From Chthonobacter albigriseus (lineage in GTDB: Bacteria; Pseudomonadota; Alphaproteobacteria; Rhizobiales; Pleomorphomonadaceae): a stretch of DNA of 64,000 nt. Position 1 is the first letter of the stretch. Each line of letters starts with the position of its first letter. Location: NCBI RefSeq assembly GCF_013839445.1, contig NZ_JACDIT010000009.1, positions 103,662 through 167,661 of the forward strand, read 5' to 3'. The translations under genes and the position numbers were made by a program. Below the pieces are notes generated by a model. It did not search any database. It was not told the origin of the DNA and saw only the letters and a list, made by a program, of their open reading frames with translations. Shown piece by piece: positions 1 to 9,594 of the stretch.

Positions 1-558
1 CCGAAGCCGTCTGGTCAGAACGGCCTGGGCCTCCACGTCGGCCATGATGCCCGACACCGTTCTGGCCAATGCGTCGAGCCCGTCCGCCGTCACTCGCACG
101 TAGTCCGGCAACGGCTCGTCGCGCACCGGTTCCGCTTCCGGGGCGACCGCAGGCGGGACGGGTATCGTCTCCTTCGGCGCGTTTCCTCCGGCAAGCCGCG
201 CCTGGATGCCGGCGATCCGCGCTGCATCGGGCGGCGGCGCCCCGTGGATGACGGCCGCGACCAGCGCCTCCGTCAGATCGAGCGCCTCGGTCAGGGCTCC
301 GATCGTCGGCTCGTCCAGCGAGGCCTTGCCGTCCGTGACGCGTGCGATCAGATCCTCCAGCGCATGCGCGATCGCCTCGACCGGCGCCATGTCCACCGCC
401 CGCGCCGCGCCCTTCAGGCTGTGCGCCCGCCGGAACACCTCGCGCAGGTCGATCGCACCGCCGGCGGCGGCCCGCGAGAGCGCCGTCCGAACCGCATCGA
501 GATGCTCCCGATGCTCGGCGTCGAAGGCTGCCAGGAGTTCGCGCTGGATGTCGGTCAA
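1..558 (-). CDS. cheA: CheA-type histidine kinase, N-terminal part (runs off left edge)
   Basis: The first 186 codons of a chemotaxis-type histidine kinase; the rest lies beyond the window. The visible part is an Hpt phosphotransfer domain. The phospho-accepting histidine is about H46 in the motif RRAHSLKGAAR, followed by an acidic helix (HALEDLIARV). A Pro/Ala/Glu-rich linker follows at about residues 125-160. The start is taken as TTG because GAGAGG lies six bases before it and no ATG or GTG in frame lies between it and the stop of the upstream mcp gene. It is the last visible gene of a five-gene chemosensory operon, 15 bp after mcp. Whether it carries a C-terminal receiver domain (as WspE does) cannot be seen. 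Confidence 0.85.
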   Translation of the reverse strand, partial: MTDIQRELLAAFDAEHREHLDAVRTALSRAAAGGAIDLREVFRRAHSLKGAARAVDMAPVEAIAHALEDLIARVTDGKASLDEPTIGALTEALDLTEALVAAVIHGAPPPDAARIAGIQARLAGGNAPKETIPVPPAVAPEAEPVRDEPLPDYVRVTADGLDALARTVSGIMADVEAQAVLTRRLR

Positions 559-573
559 GGCGATCCTCTCACC

Positions 574-2250
574 TCAGAGCCGGTAGCGGGTGGAGAGCCC
601 GAGCAGCTGCTCGGCCAGTTGGGCGAGATTGCCGGCCGCCGAATCCAGCTGCCGGGTCCCCGCCGCGGTCTGCTGGCTGGCTTGCCGGATGTTGGCGAGT
701 GCGCTCATCACCTGTTCGATGCCGAGCTGCTGCTGGTTGGTCGACGCCACGATCTGCTGGAAGGTGTTCACGCTCTCCTGCACCCGGCCGGTAATCTCGT
801 CGATCGTCCGCTGGGTGACATCCGCCCGTTCCTTACCGGCGGTCACGCGCTTGACCGCCTCCTCCGTCAGCATCACCGACGCGTTGATCCCGCGCTGGAT
901 GTCGCCGAGGATGGAGCGAACCTGGGTGGTCGCCTCCTTGGCCTGATCGGCGAGCAGCTTCATTTCCGCGGCGACGACCGCGAAGCTCCGCCCGCTCTCA
1001 CCGGCTGCCGCCGCTTCGATCGCCGCGTTGAGCGCCAGGAGGTGCGAACGCTCCGAGATATCGTTCACCGTGGTGATGATCTCGCCTACCGCCTGCGTCT
1101 TCTCGCTGAGCGCCACGATGTTCTCGGCCACCGCCTGGGCCTGCTCGCGGATCGCATCCATCGCCCGCCCGGTCTCCTCCACGGCCTCCAGCCCCTGCAT
1201 CGAGGTCTGCGCCGTCACCTGCGCAGAGGCGATCACCTCCTGCGCACGCTTTCCGATCTGCGAGCCGGCGTGTGTGATCTCGTCCACCGTCGCCGCGGTT
1301 TCCTGCACGGCGGCCAGTTGCTCCTCCACGCTCGCCGCCTGCTCCTGCGTGGACGCGCGGATCTCCGCCACGGCCGCGTTCAGGTTCTCGGTCGCCGACC
1401 GGCTCTGCACCGCAAGGTCCCGCAGGCCGTGCACCATGCCGTTCAGCGTGGTGCCGAGCTGTCCGAGCTCATCCCGCCCGGTTGCTGCGGCCTGTCCACC
1501 GAGGTCGCCGGTGCCGACCCGGTCGACGAAGGCCATGAAGGCCGCAAGCGGCGTTCTCACCGAATGCCGGATCGCGAACGCGATCACCAGGCCGAGCAGA
1601 CCGGTGATCCCGATCCCGATCAGCAGCGACGTCCGGCTCTCCTCGTAGACCGCCGACACCCGGTCCTGCCCGGCCGCGATCGCCTCGTTCATGGCGTCCT
1701 CAGCCTCCGTCAGCGCGGCGAACATGGCCTCGCGGGCTTCCCGGACGGCGCTTTCGGCCCCGAGTGCCCGGTCCACGTCGGAGGCCACCACCGCCGCCAT
1801 CTGCGCCTCGCCCGCCGAATGCAGCCGCGCCATCTCGTCCCGCGCCAGCCGCAGCCGCTCCGCGATCGACTGCCAGGCCGCAGCGCGTTGCGGCGCGATC
1901 GCCTGCGACTGCAGCGTCTGCGCCAACTCGATCGCCTCGTCCATCGTGTTCTCGCTGGCGTCGATCTTCGCCCGCCACGCCGCGACGGGATCCTCGTCGC
2001 TGGGCACGCTCCGCCCGGCGGCCCCGGCCACTAACCGGACGAGCGCCGTCGACCGCAAGTCCCGCAGCGCGAACTGGTCGGCGCGGATCTGCCCCAGTTG
2101 CCGCAGCACCGAGATGTCGCGCGAAACGATCGTGGCGGTCGTCTGGCGCACGTCAGCGATCTGGCCGAGCGCATAGACGCCGATGGCGACGATCAGAACG
2201 AGGATGGCGAGAAAGCCGAGCAGGATGCGGTTGGCGATCGAGAGCGACAC
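574..2250 (-). CDS. Methyl-accepting chemotaxis protein
   Basis: A 558-residue membrane chemoreceptor. TM1 is at about residues 9-29, an all-helical periplasmic sensor region of about 175 residues follows, then TM2 (LLIGIGITGLLGLVIAFAI) at about 208-228 and a HAMP linker. The cytoplasmic signalling domain has the conserved hairpin tip, here SERSHLLALNAAIEAAAAGE, which contacts CheA and CheW. The helical sensor resembles four-helix-bundle ligand-binding domains; the ligand is unknown. It lies between a cheW-like gene (6 bp gap) and cheA (15 bp gap), so it is probably the dedicated receptor of this system. A receptor coded inside its own kinase operon is usual for alternative (Wsp-like) chemosensory systems. 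Confidence 0.93.
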   Translation of the reverse strand: MSLSIANRILLGFLAILVLIVAIGVYALGQIADVRQTTATIVSRDISVLRQLGQIRADQFALRDLRSTALVRLVAGAAGRSVPSDEDPVAAWRAKIDASENTMDEAIELAQTLQSQAIAPQRAAAWQSIAERLRLARDEMARLHSAGEAQMAAVVASDVDRALGAESAVREAREAMFAALTEAEDAMNEAIAAGQDRVSAVYEESRTSLLIGIGITGLLGLVIAFAIRHSVRTPLAAFMAFVDRVGTGDLGGQAAATGRDELGQLGTTLNGMVHGLRDLAVQSRSATENLNAAVAEIRASTQEQAASVEEQLAAVQETAATVDEITHAGSQIGKRAQEVIASAQVTAQTSMQGLEAVEETGRAMDAIREQAQAVAENIVALSEKTQAVGEIITTVNDISERSHLLALNAAIEAAAAGESGRSFAVVAAEMKLLADQAKEATTQVRSILGDIQRGINASVMLTEEAVKRVTAGKERADVTQRTIDEITGRVQESVNTFQQIVASTNQQQLGIEQVMSALANIRQASQQTAAGTRQLDSAAGNLAQLAEQLLGLSTRYRL

Positions 2251-2256
2251 GGGCGT

Positions 2257-2754
2257 TCAGGCTCCAGGGGAAGCAGGGATGAAGAGCGGCGCGAGAAGCG
2301 CCTCCAGGTCGACGAGGGCAGCCGCGTCGGCAAGCCCGGGAAGGCGGACCGAAAGCGGGTCGTCCGGGGAGATCGGAACGGCGGTTCCGGTGCCGAGCAC
2401 GCGTTCCACGGTGAGCGCCACCGGCGGTTCGTGCCGGAGGATCACGACATGACCCTCCCCGGCCTTGCGCTCGGCGGGAGAGAGGCCGAGCAGGGCGGCG
2501 AGTTCGACCACCGCGTGGAAGCGGCCCCAGGCATGGCCTAGCCCCGATACAAGCGGATGCCCGCCCGGCAGCGGCACCACGCGCATGGGTTCGATGACCG
2601 CACGCACGCGATCGATCGGGATCGCGAAGACCTCCCCGCCCACCGACACCGCGCAGGCGCCCTGCCCAGGAGCATCCGTCTGCAGCGGCTGGCGGCCAGA
2701 GAGTTCCGCCGTCCGCGCATCGAGAATGCGGCGGCGGCGCGCGTCCTCCGTCAT
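2257..2754 (-). CDS. CheW-like coupling protein (first of two)
   Basis: A 165-residue protein with a CheW-like domain over about residues 30-155, including GGEVFAIPIDRVRAVIEP and a later VVILRHEPPVALTVERV strand pair. CheW domains are SH3-like folds that link receptors to CheA. The N-terminal 30 residues are charged (MTEDARRRRILDARTAEL), an extension also seen in WspD-like coupling proteins. Its start codon overlaps the stop of cheR by 4 bp, so the two are translationally coupled. Having two CheW paralogues around a CheR-TPR gene matches the wspB-wspC-wspD arrangement. The family call is firm; the exact Wsp assignment is inference. Confidence 0.85.
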   Translation of the reverse strand: MTEDARRRRILDARTAELSGRQPLQTDAPGQGACAVSVGGEVFAIPIDRVRAVIEPMRVVPLPGGHPLVSGLGHAWGRFHAVVELAALLGLSPAERKAGEGHVVILRHEPPVALTVERVLGTGTAVPISPDDPLSVRLPGLADAAALVDLEALLAPLFIPASPGA

Positions 2755-4181
2755 CGCGGACCTCCGTCGGAAAGTACGAGTCGGGCCACGGCGACGAGGT
2801 CCGCTGCGGTCAGGCCGTCGCCCTCGGCAAGGTCCGCAGTTCCCGGCATCGCCGCCGCAAGCCGCCCCGCGTTGGCCACCGCCCGACGCCCGGCAGTCCG
2901 GTCACCCTGCGCAAGCAGCACGAGTCCAAGGTGGTAGTGCGCCAGCGCGAAGGCGCGATCCAGATAGATGGCTCGCCGGAGCGCCGAGGCGGCGGCCGCC
3001 TGATCGCCCAGCGCCCGATGAATGAGACCCTCGTAGAACCGCAGCAGCGGGTCCGTCGGCCGGTCCGCTTCTCCCTCCCGGCAGACGGCCAGCGCACCGG
3101 CGAAGTCGCCCGCGTCCGCAAGGCTGCGCAACTGCTCCACGAGGCTGATCGGCTTGGTTTCGGCTGCGCCGGTCGGTGGCGTCGGCGAGAGGGTTCTGGT
3201 CGCACGCGCTACCGCGCGCGGTGCGGACTTGCGGGTCGGCTCTGCTATCGCGGGCAGCGGGACGGCAGCGGATGGCTCGCTTGCGCGCAGGGCCGGAGTG
3301 GTCGGCAGATGCGGCCCCGGGCGCCGATAGACCGTTGCGCCCGCGATCTCCACCGGCACCAGCGACGCCGTGAAAGCCGGGTTCGTCTCCGCATGGCCGA
3401 GCAGCAGCCAGCCCTCCGGCCGCAGCGCCTCGCCCAGCGCCGCCACCAGCTGGATCACCGTTTCAGTCTTGAAGTAGATCAGGACGTTCCGGCAGAGGAT
3501 GAGGTCGAAGTCGGTGAACTGCAGGGGTGAAGTGCCGTCGAGCATCGACAACAGGTTGTGCCGCTCGAAACGGACGATCGGCCGGAACCGCCGTTTGACC
3601 GAGTACGTCCCAGACCGCGGTCCGGCATCGAACCAGGCGTCGCGCCCCGCCGCATCCACCGCGCGCAGCGACCACGCCCCGAAAACCCCCGAGCGCGCCC
3701 GCTGCAGCGCCGCCTCGTCGATGTCGGTGCCGATCACGGAGATTCGCCAGTCGAGGATCTCCGGCCCGATCAGCTCGCTGAGCGTGATGGCCAGCGAATA
3801 GGCCTCCGACCCGTTCGAACAGCCGGCGCTCCAGATCCGCAGCCGGCGGTCGCCGCCTCGCCGCGCGATGAGATCCGGCAGGATCGTGTTCTTCAGCGCC
3901 GCGAACTGCTCGCGGAAACGGAAGAAGAAAGTCTCGCCGATCGTCACCTCGGAAACGAGCGCGCTCCATTCCGCCTCGTCGGAACCGCCGGCGAGGCGGT
4001 CGAGATAATCGGAGAACCCTCGTGCGCCGGCCGCCTGGATGCGACGGCGCACCCGCTCGAACAGGATGTCGTCCTTGTCGGCGTAGTAGGCGTGGCCGGT
4101 CCTCTCGATGATCAGCCGCTTGATGTCCACGAACCCGGGATCGAGAGGCCCGTCGTGATCCGGCTGCCGTGGCACGCTCAT
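2751..4181 (-). CDS. cheR: CheR-type chemoreceptor methyltransferase with C-terminal TPR repeats
   Basis: A 476-residue protein predicted to methylate receptor glutamates using S-adenosylmethionine. The CheR N-terminal helical domain covers about residues 10-80. The Rossmann methyltransferase domain follows (RIWSAGCSNGSEAYSLAI as the AdoMet loop, then FDLILCRNVLIYF). A Pro/Ala-rich linker leads to tetratricopeptide repeats at about residues 357-463. CheR fused to TPRs is typical of WspC and FrzF-like proteins rather than of flagellar CheR. ATG at 4181 is chosen because it overlaps the stop of the upstream cheW-like gene (ATGA) and begins just before the conserved domain. The open frame runs much further upstream, but only antisense to the neighbouring gene. 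Confidence 0.92.
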   Translation of the reverse strand: MSVPRQPDHDGPLDPGFVDIKRLIIERTGHAYYADKDDILFERVRRRIQAAGARGFSDYLDRLAGGSDEAEWSALVSEVTIGETFFFRFREQFAALKNTILPDLIARRGGDRRLRIWSAGCSNGSEAYSLAITLSELIGPEILDWRISVIGTDIDEAALQRARSGVFGAWSLRAVDAAGRDAWFDAGPRSGTYSVKRRFRPIVRFERHNLLSMLDGTSPLQFTDFDLILCRNVLIYFKTETVIQLVAALGEALRPEGWLLLGHAETNPAFTASLVPVEIAGATVYRRPGPHLPTTPALRASEPSAAVPLPAIAEPTRKSAPRAVARATRTLSPTPPTGAAETKPISLVEQLRSLADAGDFAGALAVCREGEADRPTDPLLRFYEGLIHRALGDQAAAASALRRAIYLDRAFALAHYHLGLVLLAQGDRTAGRRAVANAGRLAAAMPGTADLAEGDGLTAADLVAVARLVLSDGGPR

Positions 4182-4681
4182 GGCTCGACCGTCAGTTGCG
4201 CAGCCCGGAGCGCCTCGCGGGCCGCATAGGCCTCCAGCCGGTCCCGTTCGTGCCGATGGATGAGCCGGCCGGCGGCTACAAGGCTGATCCGTCGTCCGCC
4301 GGCAGTGAACACGCCGGTTACGCAGCCCCTCAGCGTCTCCGCATCTGGCACGTCCGAAACACCGGACCGCGACACGGTGATCACGTCGCGGGCCCTGTCG
4401 ACCAGCAGCGCGATCGGTGTCCCCCGGAGCACCAGGAGGTGGCTGTCGAGATCGGGCTCGACCTCGCTCACCGGAAGCCCGAACAGCGCGGCCGGCCGCA
4501 GCACCGGTACGGCGACACCACTGACGTCGGCGATCCCCTCCAGCCCGGCGGGCGCCCCTGGCGGGCGGGTCAGATGGGGAAGCGGCAGCACCTCGCGCAC
4601 GTCGGCAAGCGCCATCGCGCAGCCGATGCCGGCCACGTCGAACAGCACGGCTGCAAACGCCTCTGTCGATCGCGAACGCAC
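4178..4681 (-). CDS. CheW-like coupling protein (second of two)
   Basis: About 167 residues, with a CheW-like domain from AAVLFDVAGIGCAMALADVREVL through LVLRGTPIALLVDRARDVITV. It should couple the neighbouring receptor to CheA and may correspond to WspB. The start is uncertain. GTG at 4681 is preferred because a purine-rich GGGGGCGGG lies just upstream and the domain begins a few residues later; the frame stays open to 4912, but that extra part overlaps the divergent gene and has no recognisable content. It is the first gene of the minus-strand chemosensory operon. The promoter should lie in the short gap before the divergent gene at 4830, where I see no clear element. Confidence 0.78.
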   Translation of the reverse strand: MRSRSTEAFAAVLFDVAGIGCAMALADVREVLPLPHLTRPPGAPAGLEGIADVSGVAVPVLRPAALFGLPVSEVEPDLDSHLLVLRGTPIALLVDRARDVITVSRSGVSDVPDAETLRGCVTGVFTAGGRRISLVAAGRLIHRHERDRLEAYAAREALRAAQLTVEP

Positions 4682-4829
4682 GTGGATCCCGCCCCCATGT
4701 CGGGGGTTGAACGCAAAGCCCGCGCCTTTGGTTCCGCGTCCCGCCGGTCGCTGAAAACACTGTTCACCGCCTCGCGGGGAGGCGAGGCGCGGCCTATCTG
4801 CTAGAGAAGGTCGAGCGAAAGGAACCGCC

Positions 4830-5798
4830 ATGGGACAGCTGGTCGACGGGATCTGGAAGGACGTCTGGTACGACACGAAGAGCACGGGCGGACGCTTCGT
4901 GCGGCCGGACACCCGCTTCCGCCGATGGATTACGCCCGACGGCGCGCCGGGGCCGGACGGACGAGAGGCGGTCCCGGCCGAGCCTGGCCGCTACCATCTC
5001 ACCGTCTCCTACGCCTGCCCGTGGGCCCACCGCACGCTGATCGTTCGCGCCCTCCGCGGCCTGGAGGACATGATCGGCCTCTCCGTCGTTCACTGGCGCA
5101 TGCTGGAGAACGGCTGGACCTTCGAGGACGGGCCCGGCGTGGTGCGCCATCCGGTGCAAGCCGACTTCCTCCACCAGATCTACACGTCCGCCGATCCCCG
5201 CTACTCCGGTCGGGTCACCGTGCCGGTGCTCTGGGATCTCAAGGAAGGCACCATCGTCAACAACGAGTCCTCGGAGATCATCCGCATCTTCGACACAGCC
5301 TTCGCCGATCTGGGCGCCACGCCGGGCACGCTGCGTCCCGCAGGTCTCGAGGAGGCCATCGACCGCCTGAACGCCCGCGTCTACGACACCGTCAACAACG
5401 GCGTCTACAAGGCCGGCTTCGCCACCTCGCAAGCCGCCTACGAGGAGGCCGTTGTGCCGCTCTTCGCGATGCTCGACGAGCTCGACGACCGCCTTGCCCG
5501 CTCCCGCTTCCTGTTCGGCGACGAGATCACCGAAGCGGACGTTCGCCTGTTCCCGACTTTGATTCGCTTCGACGCGGTTTACGTCGGCCACTTCAAGTGC
5601 AACCTGAAGCGCATCACCAACTACGCGAACCTCTGGGCCTATACCCGCGACCTCTACCAGATCCCGGAGATCAGCCGCACGGTGAACCTGGAGCACGCCA
5701 AGCGGCACTACTACGAGAGCCACCGGGGCATCAATCCGACCGGCATCGTTCCGCTCGGTCCCGTCATCGACTACGACGAACCCGCCGGCCGCGGCTGA
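4830..5798 (+). CDS. Glutathionyl-hydroquinone reductase (YqjG/ECM4-like xi-class GST)
   Basis: A 322-residue cytosolic enzyme of the S-glutathionyl-(hydro)quinone reductase family, which removes glutathione from glutathionyl-hydroquinones. The active-site motif SYACPWAHR is at about residues 60-68, the cysteine being catalytic. Other family marks are VPVLWDLKEGTIVNNESSEIIRIF (glutathione site) and the C-terminal helical domain with RFDAVYVGHFKCNLKRI. Length matches the family (about 320-330). ATG at 4830 follows GAAAGGAACC. It is divergent from the chemosensory operon and followed after about 90 bp by an aldo/keto reductase gene, suggesting a small redox and detoxification group. Confidence in the family is high; the natural substrate is unknown. 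Confidence 0.93.
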   Translation: MGQLVDGIWKDVWYDTKSTGGRFVRPDTRFRRWITPDGAPGPDGREAVPAEPGRYHLTVSYACPWAHRTLIVRALRGLEDMIGLSVVHWRMLENGWTFEDGPGVVRHPVQADFLHQIYTSADPRYSGRVTVPVLWDLKEGTIVNNESSEIIRIFDTAFADLGATPGTLRPAGLEEAIDRLNARVYDTVNNGVYKAGFATSQAAYEEAVVPLFAMLDELDDRLARSRFLFGDEITEADVRLFPTLIRFDAVYVGHFKCNLKRITNYANLWAYTRDLYQIPEISRTVNLEHAKRHYYESHRGINPTGIVPLGPVIDYDEPAGRG

Positions 5799-5890
5799 TC
5801 GGCGCTCCGGCGCGGACCTTGATCGGGTGGGTGGATCCTGGCCGGGATCCACCCTACGTTCGTGACAACCCCCGGATCCAGGAGAGCCCC

Positions 5891-6839
5891 ATGGAAAAGC
5901 GTCGCCTCGGCCGCACCGACCTCCACATCGCCCCGCTTGTCTTTGGCGGAAACGTCTTCGGCTGGACCGCCGACGAGAAGACCTCCTTCGACCTCCTCGA
6001 CCGCTTCGTCGATGCCGGCTTCAACGCCATCGACACCGCCGATGCCTACTCCACCTGGGCGCCCGGCAATGTCGGCGGCGAGTCCGAGACGATCATCGGA
6101 AACTGGATGAAGGCCCGCGGCAACCGCGATCGGGTGCTCGTCCTGACCAAGGTCGGCTCGGAGATGGGACCGGGCAGGAAGGGCCTCCGCGCGCCCTACA
6201 TCGAGGAGGCCGTGGAGGCCTCCCTCCGCCGCCTGCAGACCGACGTGATCGACCTCTACCAAGTCGCACTGGCCCGACCCGGAAACGCCCTACGAGGAAA
6301 CGCTCGGCGCCTACCAGCGCCTTCTGGAGAAGGGCAAGATCCGCTTCGTGGGCGCCTCGAACCTCTCCGCCGACCAGCTTCGCGACGCCCTCGCCGTCGC
6401 GGCCGACAAGGGCCTGCCCCGCTACGAGACGCTGCAGCCGGAGTACAACCTCTACGACCGGTCGTCCTACGACGGCCCGCTCCGCGACCTCTGCATGGCC
6501 GAGCACCTCGGCGTCATCACCTATTTCGGGCTCGCCAAGGGTTTCCTCTCCGGCAAGTACCGCAGCGAAGCGGACCTTTCCAAGAGCCCGCGCGGCGGCG
6601 GAATCAAGGGCTACCTCAATCCGCGCGGCATGCGCATCCTGGCAGCCCTCGACGAGGTCGCCGCCACACACGCCGCCAATCCGGCCGAGGTCGCGCTTGC
6701 CTGGCTGATCGCCCGCCCCGGTGTCACCGCGCCGATCGCCAGCGCCACCACCGTCGACCAGCTGTCGAGTCTCGTCCGCGCTGCCGCCATCGATCTGTCG
6801 CCGGACGACCTCCGCCGCCTCGACGACGCCAGCGCCTGA
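5891..6839 (+). pseudogene. Aldo/keto reductase interrupted by a single-base frameshift
   Basis: An aldo/keto reductase gene read in two frames. From 5891 the protein runs MEKRRLGRTDLHIAPLVFGG through NAIDTADAYSTW (catalytic Asp/Tyr), VLVLTKVGSEMG (Lys) and RRLQTDVIDLYQ. At about 6261-6263 the frame is lost. Removing one A there (CCAAGTCGCACTGG read as CAG-TCG-CAC-TGG) restores SHWPDPETPYEETLGAYQRLL, supplying the catalytic His, and the frame then continues to the stop at 6839 (GASNLSADQL, ITYFGLAKGFLSGKY, TVDQLSSLVRAA). The repaired length is about 315 residues, normal for the family. Flanking codons show no other damage, so this is either a recent mutation or a sequencing error in CCAAG. 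An intact paralogue lies at 7542. Confidence 0.9.
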
Positions 6840-6914
6840 CGAACCTGCCGCCGCTGGCGAACGAAACGCCGCGGTCGGCGTTGAGGCGATACCCCCCATC
6901 GAGGAGATCGCCTG

Positions 6915-7433
6915 ATGCCAGCCCGGCCGCTTCGCTCGCTGATCCTTGCCCCGCTCGCCCTCCTCCTCGGCGGCGCCGCCGTGCCCCCCACGGAAGCGCG
7001 GTTCCTGGAGCGCTTCTCCGGTGCCTGGTCCGGCGCCGGCGTCGTCCATCGCAACGCCGAGTCCGGACCGCAGAAGGTGAACTGCCGGCTGAGCGGCGAG
7101 CGTTCGGAGAACCGCATCTCCATCGCCGGCACGTGCCGGGCCTACCTGGTCTTCTCCCGCAAGATCTCGGCGGAAATCACCTACGATCCCGCCTCCCGGC
7201 AGTACAGCGGCACCTACGTCGGCTCCCGCGTCGGGCCGGCGAGCCTCGCCGGCAAGCGCCGCGGCGACACGGTCAACCTGGCCGTCCGCTGGCCGCGTCC
7301 CGTCAACGGCGATCGGACCGCCCGCATGCGCATCGTCAATGACGGCGCGGGCAGTCTGCGGATCGTCGTCACCGACGACTATGGGGAAGGCGAAACCACC
7401 GTGACCGATGTCGCGCTCGCGCGGGCCGGCTGA
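6915..7433 (+). CDS. Putative exported protein of unknown function
   Basis: A 172-residue protein with a clear signal peptide (RPLRSLILAPLALLLGGAAV, likely cleavage after PTEA at about residue 28). The mature part looks like a small beta-barrel: alternating hydrophobic strands, motifs FSGAWSGAGVV and YSGTYVGSRVGPASLAGKRRGD, and two cysteines (C59 and C72 approximately) that could form a disulphide. I do not recognise a named domain, though similar short exported proteins occur in Hyphomicrobiales. ATG at 6915 is supported by GAGGAGA upstream. It follows the broken aldo/keto reductase gene by about 75 bp and may share its transcript. No function is assigned. Confidence 0.75.
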   Translation: MPARPLRSLILAPLALLLGGAAVPPTEARFLERFSGAWSGAGVVHRNAESGPQKVNCRLSGERSENRISIAGTCRAYLVFSRKISAEITYDPASRQYSGTYVGSRVGPASLAGKRRGDTVNLAVRWPRPVNGDRTARMRIVNDGAGSLRIVVTDDYGEGETTVTDVALARAG

Positions 7434-7541
7434 CCGCGATCACTTCTTTCGAACTCCCGACCTTGTGACGGCGTCGCGTCGCGCCGGAGGCGTAAGCTCG
7501 TTCCAATCCCATTCAATCTGGACCTGTCAGGAGAACACCCC

Positions 7542-8528
<987 letters not shown>

Positions 8529-8547
8529 CCAAGGGACCTGCGACCGG

Positions 8548-8862
8548 ATGGGCCGCCGCACCGACGTGGAGATCGCGCTCCGCGCCCTTGCCCCCGCCAT
8601 CCCGGACCACGAGTTCGGGGTGGTCGCCGACCGTGCCATGGACAGTCCGGGGCTGGTCACGGCAGCGCCTGAAAACGCTGCCTGGCTTGCCCTGGTCGCC
8701 TACGTCCGCCACGTCTTCACCGACTATGACGACCTCCTTGATGAAGGTTACGACCAGGACAGCGCTCGCCATTTCGTGCTCGACGACATGACGGATGTCC
8801 TTGGCGCCTGGGGCGTTCGCCGCCCGATCGTTGCCGATGAGGTCGACCCGGACGAAACTTGA
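8548..8862 (+). CDS. DUF2293-type protein
   Basis: A 104-residue soluble acidic protein. The segment AAWLALVAYVRHVFTDYDDLL then DEGYDQDSARHFVLDDMTDVLGAWG matches the alphaproteobacterial DUF2293 pattern (a helical region with VRHxxTDYDxLLDEGYDRDxAR). No catalytic residues are apparent and the family has no established function. It lies 19 bp downstream of the intact aldo/keto reductase, so co-transcription is likely, and 60 bp before a copper-storage-like protein. The ATG at 8548 has only a weak ribosome-binding site. The domain name is from memory of the family pattern and should be treated as probable. Confidence 0.72.
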   Translation: MGRRTDVEIALRALAPAIPDHEFGVVADRAMDSPGLVTAAPENAAWLALVAYVRHVFTDYDDLLDEGYDQDSARHFVLDDMTDVLGAWGVRRPIVADEVDPDET

Positions 8863-8922
8863 GGGAACACGCGCGCTGCGCACCGGTTCGGTGGATATCC
8901 CCACCCGACAATGGAGCGAGCC

Positions 8923-9336
8923 ATGCACGCGCACGACATGATTTCCACGCACCCGCACGTCCGCGGCAACGTCAACGCGGCGCTCGTCCGCGCCATCGAA
9001 GCCGCCTACGACTGCGCCCAGGCCTGCACCGCCTGCGCCGACGCCTGTCTGGGTGAGAAGATGGTCGCCGACCTCACCCAATGCATCCGCTTCAACATGG
9101 ACTGCGCCGACGTCTGCGCCGCAACCGGCCGGGTCGCATCTCGCCGCACCGGCTCCAACGAACTGATCATCCGCCAAATGCTGGAAGTCTGCGCTGAAGC
9201 CTGCCGCCTCTGCGGCGAGGAATGCGCCTCGCATGCTTCGATGCACGAGCATTGCCGCGTCTGCGCCGAAGCCTGCCGCTCGTGCGAGACCGCCTGCCGC
9301 GAGGCCGCCCGCAGCGTCACACCGCGGATGCAGTGA
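8923..9336 (+). CDS. Cys-rich four-helix-bundle copper-storage-like protein (DUF326/Csp)
   Basis: A 137-residue protein rich in cysteines arranged as CxxxC pairs: AYDCAQACTACADACLG, CIRFNMDCADVCAA, CAEACRLCGEECASH, EHCRVCAEACRSCETACREA. This is the pattern of the Csp copper-storage proteins, four-helix bundles that hold many Cu(I) ions in their core. There is no signal peptide, so it would be a cytosolic Csp3-like protein. ATG at 8923 is preferred over ATG at 8911 because GGAG is then at a proper distance. It stands alone between a DUF2293 gene and a tRNA gene; I see no copper-responsive operator. Family assignment is strong; metal loading is inferred from the family. Confidence 0.88.
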   Translation: MHAHDMISTHPHVRGNVNAALVRAIEAAYDCAQACTACADACLGEKMVADLTQCIRFNMDCADVCAATGRVASRRTGSNELIIRQMLEVCAEACRLCGEECASHASMHEHCRVCAEACRSCETACREAARSVTPRMQ

Positions 9337-9423
9337 CCCTGGGCGCCGGGAACCGCGGCTCCCAGCCGAACGCATGCCATCTCGACGGGCGTTCGATGAA
9401 AAATGGGCTGTGAAACGGGGGGT

Positions 9424-9500
9424 TGGTAGCAGAGGGCGGATTCGAACCGCCGACCTACGGGTTATGAGTCCGTCGCTCTAACCACCTGAGCTACTCTGCC
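9424..9500 (-). tRNA. tRNA-Met (CAT anticodon), probably elongator
   Basis: Read on the minus strand, a complete 77-nt cloverleaf: acceptor GGCAGAG pairs with CTCTGCT (G1-U72), D-arm GCTCAGGTGGTTAGAGC, anticodon loop CTCATAA, T-arm with GGTTCGAATCC, and an encoded CCA end. A G1-U72 pair with the CTCATAA loop fits the elongator methionine tRNA. A lysidine-modified isoleucine tRNA also reads CAT and is the alternative, but its acceptor stem usually differs. Confidence 0.93.
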
Positions 9501-9594
9501 GACCACCCCGTAGGCGGAGCGCGAAGGCCCCGCCGGAGTGAGGTGGGTATAGTGAAGCCGGCGCCCGCCTGTCAAGGAAGGAGCGGTCGCCGCC

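Noticed and set aside
4925..7342. An 805-codon plus-strand frame spanning the hydroquinone reductase and aldo/keto reductase genes
   Set aside because: Only the part from 5891 to about 6260 is coding (first half of the frameshifted reductase); the rest is out-of-frame reading of neighbouring genes.
9339..9365. Terminator hairpin after the copper-storage-like gene
   Set aside because: CTGGGCGCC / GGCTCCCAG arms pair with one mismatch, but there is no T-run and the structure may be chance in GC-rich DNA.
9424..9500. tRNA-Ile2 (lysidine) reading of the CAT anticodon tRNA
   Set aside because: The G1-U72 acceptor pair and the CTCATAA loop fit elongator tRNA-Met better, though sequence alone does not fully exclude it.
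9424..9500. tRNA-Met as an integration site for a mobile element
   Set aside because: No integrase, direct repeat of the tRNA end, or composition change is seen on either side.
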